DNA of 37,292 nt from Bacteroidales bacterium. GTDB taxonomy: Bacteria > Bacteroidota > Bacteroidia > Bacteroidales > UBA932. Position 1 is the first letter of the stretch. Each line of letters begins with the position of its first letter. Positions 34,039-37,292 of the stretch are shown in pieces. Made by a program: the position numbers and the translations under genes. Location: assembly GCA_017464245.1 (NCBI GenBank), contig JAFUDV010000066.1:1-37292 (forward strand), read 5' to 3'. The notes below the pieces were generated by a model. That model worked only from the letters and a program-made list of their open reading frames with translations, was not told the DNA's origin and made no database searches.

Positions 34039-35091
34039 ATGAGTGACGATAAATACTTACGCTCCATAGAAGACCTGGAGAAATTAGCATGCAATTGGTG
34101 GCCGATTGAGGTTCGCGAGGAAGCTCAGAAAATGAGTATCCTTCAGTATTTACTAGACACCCAGGAAAGGTTTATTTCCATTTTGAAATTGGCCAATAAA
34201 AAGAAGCCAGAAAAGATTTTCGAGCTTCTTAAGGCTTCATCTTTTGATTACCATCTATTTCTAAAACACCTCATTCTTTTAACTGACCTTGGCGCAGAGC
34301 AATTACAACGCATTAACAAGGTTTTCGACTCTCTTTTCCCGGATCACAAACTCGTTTATAAACAGGGAAGAAAAGAAGAGTCATATCTGTTTTCTGCACT
34401 CCCGACAAAGGGAGCCCTTAACAACAAAAAACTAAAGATAGATACTCTAGAGCACCTGAAGTCCTCTTCCTATAATGAGGCCCTATGTAAAGACCTAATA
34501 ATGATGTTGATTTTCGGGGCGTCTTCTACGAACCGCCAAGTAAAGTCTGTCCTTTATAAGTGCAATTGTAACGAATACCTTGGGGACGACACGAAAATTG
34601 AGGACTTCGTCAGGAAGAATTATATACGTGTTAGCAGAATTATTGCGGGGAAGGAGTCCAATGACCTGGGTAATAAAGCACAAGAATATGCGATGAACTA
34701 TCTTTCAAAGAAATTGGGAGATGGTTATCGGCTACAGAGTAACGGCAAATTGCCCGATGTCTCCGAAAACGACGGGAAAACATGGGCGACATTTGACATT
34801 CTTGTTGATCGAATTGATGATACGAGCAAATATAAGCCTTACATTGCCGTAGAAGTTTCATTCCAAGAAACGTCAAACAGTGTCGTTGAGAGAAAATCCA
34901 AGTTGGCCAGAAACAGATTCGTCCAGGTTTCCGGGCGGCGTAGTTTTGTAGCGTACATTCTAGACGGGATTGGCAATTTCTCGAGGGCTGCTGCCATTCG
35001 CACTCTTTGCGAGAACAGCCACTGCACCGTAGCCTATACCCCAGAGGAATTTGATGTGTTGGCGGAGTTTATTCGCAAAAAGCTAGGATGA
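34039..35091 (+). CDS. Probable type II restriction endonuclease (PD-(D/E)XK-like C-terminal domain)
   Basis: This 350-residue protein has no signal peptide. Its N-terminal ~200 residues are helical and unrecognised. The C-terminal part looks nuclease-like: NDLGNKAQEYAMNYLSKKLG, then TFDILVD with Asp253, then YIAVEVSFQE with Glu272, followed by a basic ERKSKLARNRF stretch. That fits a PD-(D/E)XK fold in which the usual Lys is replaced (E-V-S, with Gln276/Glu277 nearby). The strongest evidence is context: its stop overlaps the ATG of a C5-cytosine methyltransferase (ATGA, 35088-35091), the usual layout of a type II system. Size and partner fit a BanI/HgiCI-like pair, but that link rests on memory of the methyltransferase. 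AT-richer than the PUL genes, so probably acquired. Confidence 0.68.
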   Translation: MSDDKYLRSIEDLEKLACNWWPIEVREEAQKMSILQYLLDTQERFISILKLANKKKPEKIFELLKASSFDYHLFLKHLILLTDLGAEQLQRINKVFDSLFPDHKLVYKQGRKEESYLFSALPTKGALNNKKLKIDTLEHLKSSSYNEALCKDLIMMLIFGASSTNRQVKSVLYKCNCNEYLGDDTKIEDFVRKNYIRVSRIIAGKESNDLGNKAQEYAMNYLSKKLGDGYRLQSNGKLPDVSENDGKTWATFDILVDRIDDTSKYKPYIAVEVSFQETSNSVVERKSKLARNRFVQVSGRRSFVAYILDGIGNFSRAAAIRTLCENSHCTVAYTPEEFDVLAEFIRKKLG

Positions 35092-36353
35092 TACGGTTTA
35101 TAGATTTATTCGCCGGTATCGGTGGTATACGAATAGGAGCGACTGAAGCCCTCAAAGAGTTTGGTATTCAGTCAAGGTGTGTACTCTCAAGTGAAATTGA
35201 TGAGAACGCATGCCTTACTTATAACCTGAACTTCAATGAAAAGCCCAGTGGCGATATCCGTTGTATTACAGAATCCGAACCATTTGACCTCCTGCTGGGA
35301 GGATTCCCTTGCCAACCTTTTTCATACGCGGGCAAACGTATGGGCTTTGGAGACACTCGTGGAACATTGTTCTTTGAGATTGAGCGCTTGTTGGAAAAAT
35401 ACCGCCCCAAGGCTTTCCTTTTGGAGAATGTCCGCGGTCTTTATTCCCATGATGGAGGCCGGACGTTTGAAACTATCATTGGAAAACTCCACGGTCTTGG
35501 ATACGGCACCTATGACCTATTGTTGAACAGCTCAAACTTTGGTGTGCCGCAGAACCGTGTAAGGCTTTATATTGTTGGGATATTAGGCGCGAATCCAGAT
35601 ATGTCTTTAGCCACTAATCTGGGCGCTGCGGATTCTCACAGCTTTAAGAATGAATATACTCTTTTTGATGACCAGACAATAATCCGTCATACCGTTGGAG
35701 ATATTCTTGAGAACAATGTAGACGAGAAATACTATTGCTCTGAGGACTTCCAGGAACGTTTACGTAGAGCAACGGGTGGTAACCTCTCTATGCTTCACGG
35801 CTACAGAATGATGGATTATCGCGGCGGCCAGTCTCTCCATTCTTGGGATCTCGGCTTGCGCGGTGAATGCTCTCCCGCTGAGCGCAATTTCATGACGCTG
35901 CTCATCCAGAATCGTCGCAAGCCAGAATTTGGCCGTCATCAAGACGGGAAAAAACTGAGCTTGGAGCAAATCAAGACATTCTATACTGACGATGATATCT
36001 TGGATGTGATTGAAAGCCTAAAGGCAAAGCATTATCTTAAGGAGGAGGGCGGAAAATACAACCCTGTTTGTGGTAACATGTCGTTCGAGGTGTTCAAATT
36101 CCTTGACCCGGACAGCATTTCTATCACCTTAACCTCTTCTGATTCAAATCGCCTTGGTGTAATCCAGAACAACCGTGCGCGTCATATTACGCCCCGAGAA
36201 TGTGCCAGGCTTCAGGGCTTCCCGGACTCCTTCAAACTTCATCCTTTGGACCAATACTCTTATAAGCAGTTCGGTAATTCTGTCTCGGTTCCCGTGATTA
36301 CCGCCGTCATGAAGGATTTCATTCGATCTAATAGAGAGGTGCTCAGATGGTAG
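35088..36353 (+). CDS. C5-cytosine DNA methyltransferase of a type II restriction-modification system
   Basis: This 421-residue enzyme transfers a methyl group from SAM to C5 of cytosine in its recognition site. All main motifs are in order: I (FIDLFAGIGG, residue 4 on), IV with catalytic Cys75 (GGFPCQPFSYAGKRMGFGD), VI with Glu113 (LLENVRGL), VIII (QNRVRLYIVG), IX (RECARLQGFPDSF), and X (FGNSVSVPVI). The target-recognition region lies about residues 190-345 and includes HSWDLGLRGEC and GRHQDGKKLSLEQIKTFY. From memory these segments resemble M.BanI/HgiCI (GGYRCC), a hypothesis only. It protects host DNA from the overlapping upstream nuclease. The neighbouring vsr would repair its deamination products. 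Confidence 0.95.
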   Translation: MIRFIDLFAGIGGIRIGATEALKEFGIQSRCVLSSEIDENACLTYNLNFNEKPSGDIRCITESEPFDLLLGGFPCQPFSYAGKRMGFGDTRGTLFFEIERLLEKYRPKAFLLENVRGLYSHDGGRTFETIIGKLHGLGYGTYDLLLNSSNFGVPQNRVRLYIVGILGANPDMSLATNLGAADSHSFKNEYTLFDDQTIIRHTVGDILENNVDEKYYCSEDFQERLRRATGGNLSMLHGYRMMDYRGGQSLHSWDLGLRGECSPAERNFMTLLIQNRRKPEFGRHQDGKKLSLEQIKTFYTDDDILDVIESLKAKHYLKEEGGKYNPVCGNMSFEVFKFLDPDSISITLTSSDSNRLGVIQNNRARHITPRECARLQGFPDSFKLHPLDQYSYKQFGNSVSVPVITAVMKDFIRSNREVLRW

Positions 36354-36361
36354 CACCTCTT
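36335..36361. terminator. Hairpin spanning both stop codons of the convergent genes
   Basis: AGAGGTGCT (36335-36343) pairs perfectly with AGCACCTCT (36352-36360) around an 8-base loop. It includes the end of the methyltransferase stop and the end of the DUF4209 gene. The plus-side flank is T-rich (TTATTCTTCATT), so it may end transcription in both directions; there is no long U-tract. Confidence 0.5.
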
Positions 36362-37175
36362 ATTCTTCATTAGGCTGGAGAAGTGTTGCCATAAGTATGA
36401 CTATATGGAAGACTCGGTCAGCATGACTGAGACTGAAAGATTCCTCTAGTCCATGGCAATAGAGATTCCTGACATTCCAACCGGTTTTCATCGAAAGTAT
36501 CAGCCTCAAATAGTTGCTGATGTTTTTCTCGAAAACAATTATATCATCATTATCTAGTAGCGTTCCCAAAGCATCACTTGTTGTCCCGGTTTTGTCATTG
36601 TCTGTGACAGTATAACCGTTTGATAGGAAAAACACTCGAATAAGGTGCTCGGTTTGAGGCACCAAGATAGATATACTTGTGATATAATCGTGATCCAGAT
36701 AAGCCGCCACGCCCTTTTCGATTATCAGAATCCGCTTCTCGGATAAATAAGGAACCCGAGAAACAAAGTCCATTATATTGTCTACAGAGAACAGTCCCTC
36801 TTCTTGTCCCTTCAAAATGATAATACGAAGCAAGACGCCAAGATATTGCAACACCGTTGAGCAAGCCTGGTCATATCGAGCATTGCTATCGCAAGAATCA
36901 GGGCCAACTTCATGAGAAAGGTTTCCATCCGTTCTGAAGTACATATGCCTAAACATGCTGAGGCTATCCGTTTCATTCAGGTACTTACGAGCATATTCGT
37001 TGATGAAACTATCATCGGGGACAAACCTAAGGGAAAAAATAGAAAGGGCTTCGTCCACGGAAAAGCCATCTGTCATTGATTTGTATTCTTTATCAATCAA
37101 ATCATTGGGCACGCTGAAGTTGAACGACGTTTGGCCCATTTCGTTCTTTATATAGGGTGTTAAGTTGTGATTCAT
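36360..37175 (-). CDS. DUF4209-like protein with RNxxxHG (HEPN-like RX4H) motif
   Basis: This 271-residue soluble protein has no signal peptide or membrane segment. Most of it is predicted helical. Near the C-terminus it carries RNLYCHG (Arg236 to Gly242), which fits the RNxxxHG signature of DUF4209 and also the RX4-6H motif of HEPN ribonucleases. The surrounding helices (ISNYLRLILSMKTGWNV before, HADRVFHIVILMATLL after) fit the two helices that flank a HEPN active site. Upstream, SILVPQTEHLIRVFFLSNGY is also typical of the family. Known function: none established. In a restriction cassette it could be an abortive-infection RNase (inference). It converges on the methyltransferase, six bases apart, and lies 16 bases behind another minus-strand gene. 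Confidence 0.65.
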   Translation of the reverse strand: MNHNLTPYIKNEMGQTSFNFSVPNDLIDKEYKSMTDGFSVDEALSIFSLRFVPDDSFINEYARKYLNETDSLSMFRHMYFRTDGNLSHEVGPDSCDSNARYDQACSTVLQYLGVLLRIIILKGQEEGLFSVDNIMDFVSRVPYLSEKRILIIEKGVAAYLDHDYITSISILVPQTEHLIRVFFLSNGYTVTDNDKTGTTSDALGTLLDNDDIIVFEKNISNYLRLILSMKTGWNVRNLYCHGLEESFSLSHADRVFHIVILMATLLQPNEE

Positions 37176-37191
37176 TTTTGATTGTATGATG

Positions 37192-37292
37192 TCAGCTAGC
37201 TTGGCTCAATATCCGCACTCGTTTGGCGGCAAGGTTCTCCGGGAGCGTTTTGCGTTCCCAGGCCTTGACGTCTGCAATGCGGTTGTGTTCAA
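37192..37292 (-). CDS. 3' end of an unidentified minus-strand gene running off the window
   Basis: The minus-strand frame entering from the right edge reads EHNRIADVKAWERKTLPENL and 12 further residues before a TGA at 37194-37192. The residue mix looks like genuine protein, and the stop lies 16 bases before the DUF4209 ATG, as expected in an operon. Only 32 residues are visible, too few to assign a family. Confidence 0.45.
   Translation of the reverse strand, partial: EHNRIADVKAWERKTLPENLAAKRVRILSQAS

Noticed and set aside
1-37292. CRISPR array, insertion sequence or transposase
   Set aside because: No regularly spaced short repeats, no transposase-like protein and no terminal inverted repeats were found on either strand by eye.

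Overview
The window looks like a chromosomal segment of a high-GC member of the order Bacteroidales (gut or rumen type). The evidence is SusC/SusD pairs, BACON, DUF4988, DUF1735/LamG and fimbrillin-like surface lipoproteins, TAnnTTTG promoter boxes in place of sigma-70 boxes, start regions without clear Shine-Dalgarno sequences, and very GC-rich third codon positions. A finer placement (Alistipes/Rikenellaceae-like or another high-GC Bacteroidales clade) is inference only.

Region 1 (1-17470) is one co-directional unit that enters from the left edge and ends in a strong rho-independent terminator. It holds the 3' part of a SusC, its SusD, a second and unusually short SusC with its SusD, two BACON lipoproteins, two lipoproteins that share a C-terminal FISUMP-like domain, and a GH18 enzyme fused to an SdiA-regulated-like propeller. 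It reads as a polysaccharide-utilisation locus (PUL) with two transporter pairs, several surface glycan-binding candidates and one endo-acting glycosidase.

Region 2 (17472-20040) is a separate gene for a patatin-POTRA-beta-barrel protein, an outer-membrane phospholipase of the type Vd layout.

Region 3 (20109-33038) is a second PUL with a clear promoter and terminator. In order it encodes a Big_2/GH29/F5-8C alpha-L-fucosidase, a DUF1573 lipoprotein, a SusC whose C-terminus carries an OmpA-type peptidoglycan-binding domain, a SusD-like protein, a GH18 endo-beta-N-acetylglucosaminidase candidate, a DUF1735-LamG protein and a DUF4988-BACON-LamG-LamG protein. GH18 plus fucosidase plus DUF1735/LamG points to host N-glycan or related fucosylated GlcNAc-containing glycans: release at the surface, binding by the lipoproteins, import through SusC/SusD. 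No regulator gene (HTCS, SusR, ECF sigma) lies in the window.

Region 4 (33048-37292) starts with tRNA-Ser(GCU). Right after it the base composition drops sharply and the gene content changes to defence functions: a Vsr mismatch endonuclease (minus strand), a divergently transcribed restriction-endonuclease candidate overlapping a C5-cytosine methyltransferase by 4 bases, and on the minus strand a DUF4209 protein carrying RNxxxHG (a HEPN-like RX4H motif), plus the 3' end of another gene. This looks like a tRNA-anchored island of acquired DNA. No integrase and no second attachment site is inside the window.

The most unusual items are the SusC-OmpA fusion, the mix-and-match construction of the surface lipoproteins, the GH18-propeller fusion, and the tRNA-bounded restriction/Vsr/DUF4209 cassette.
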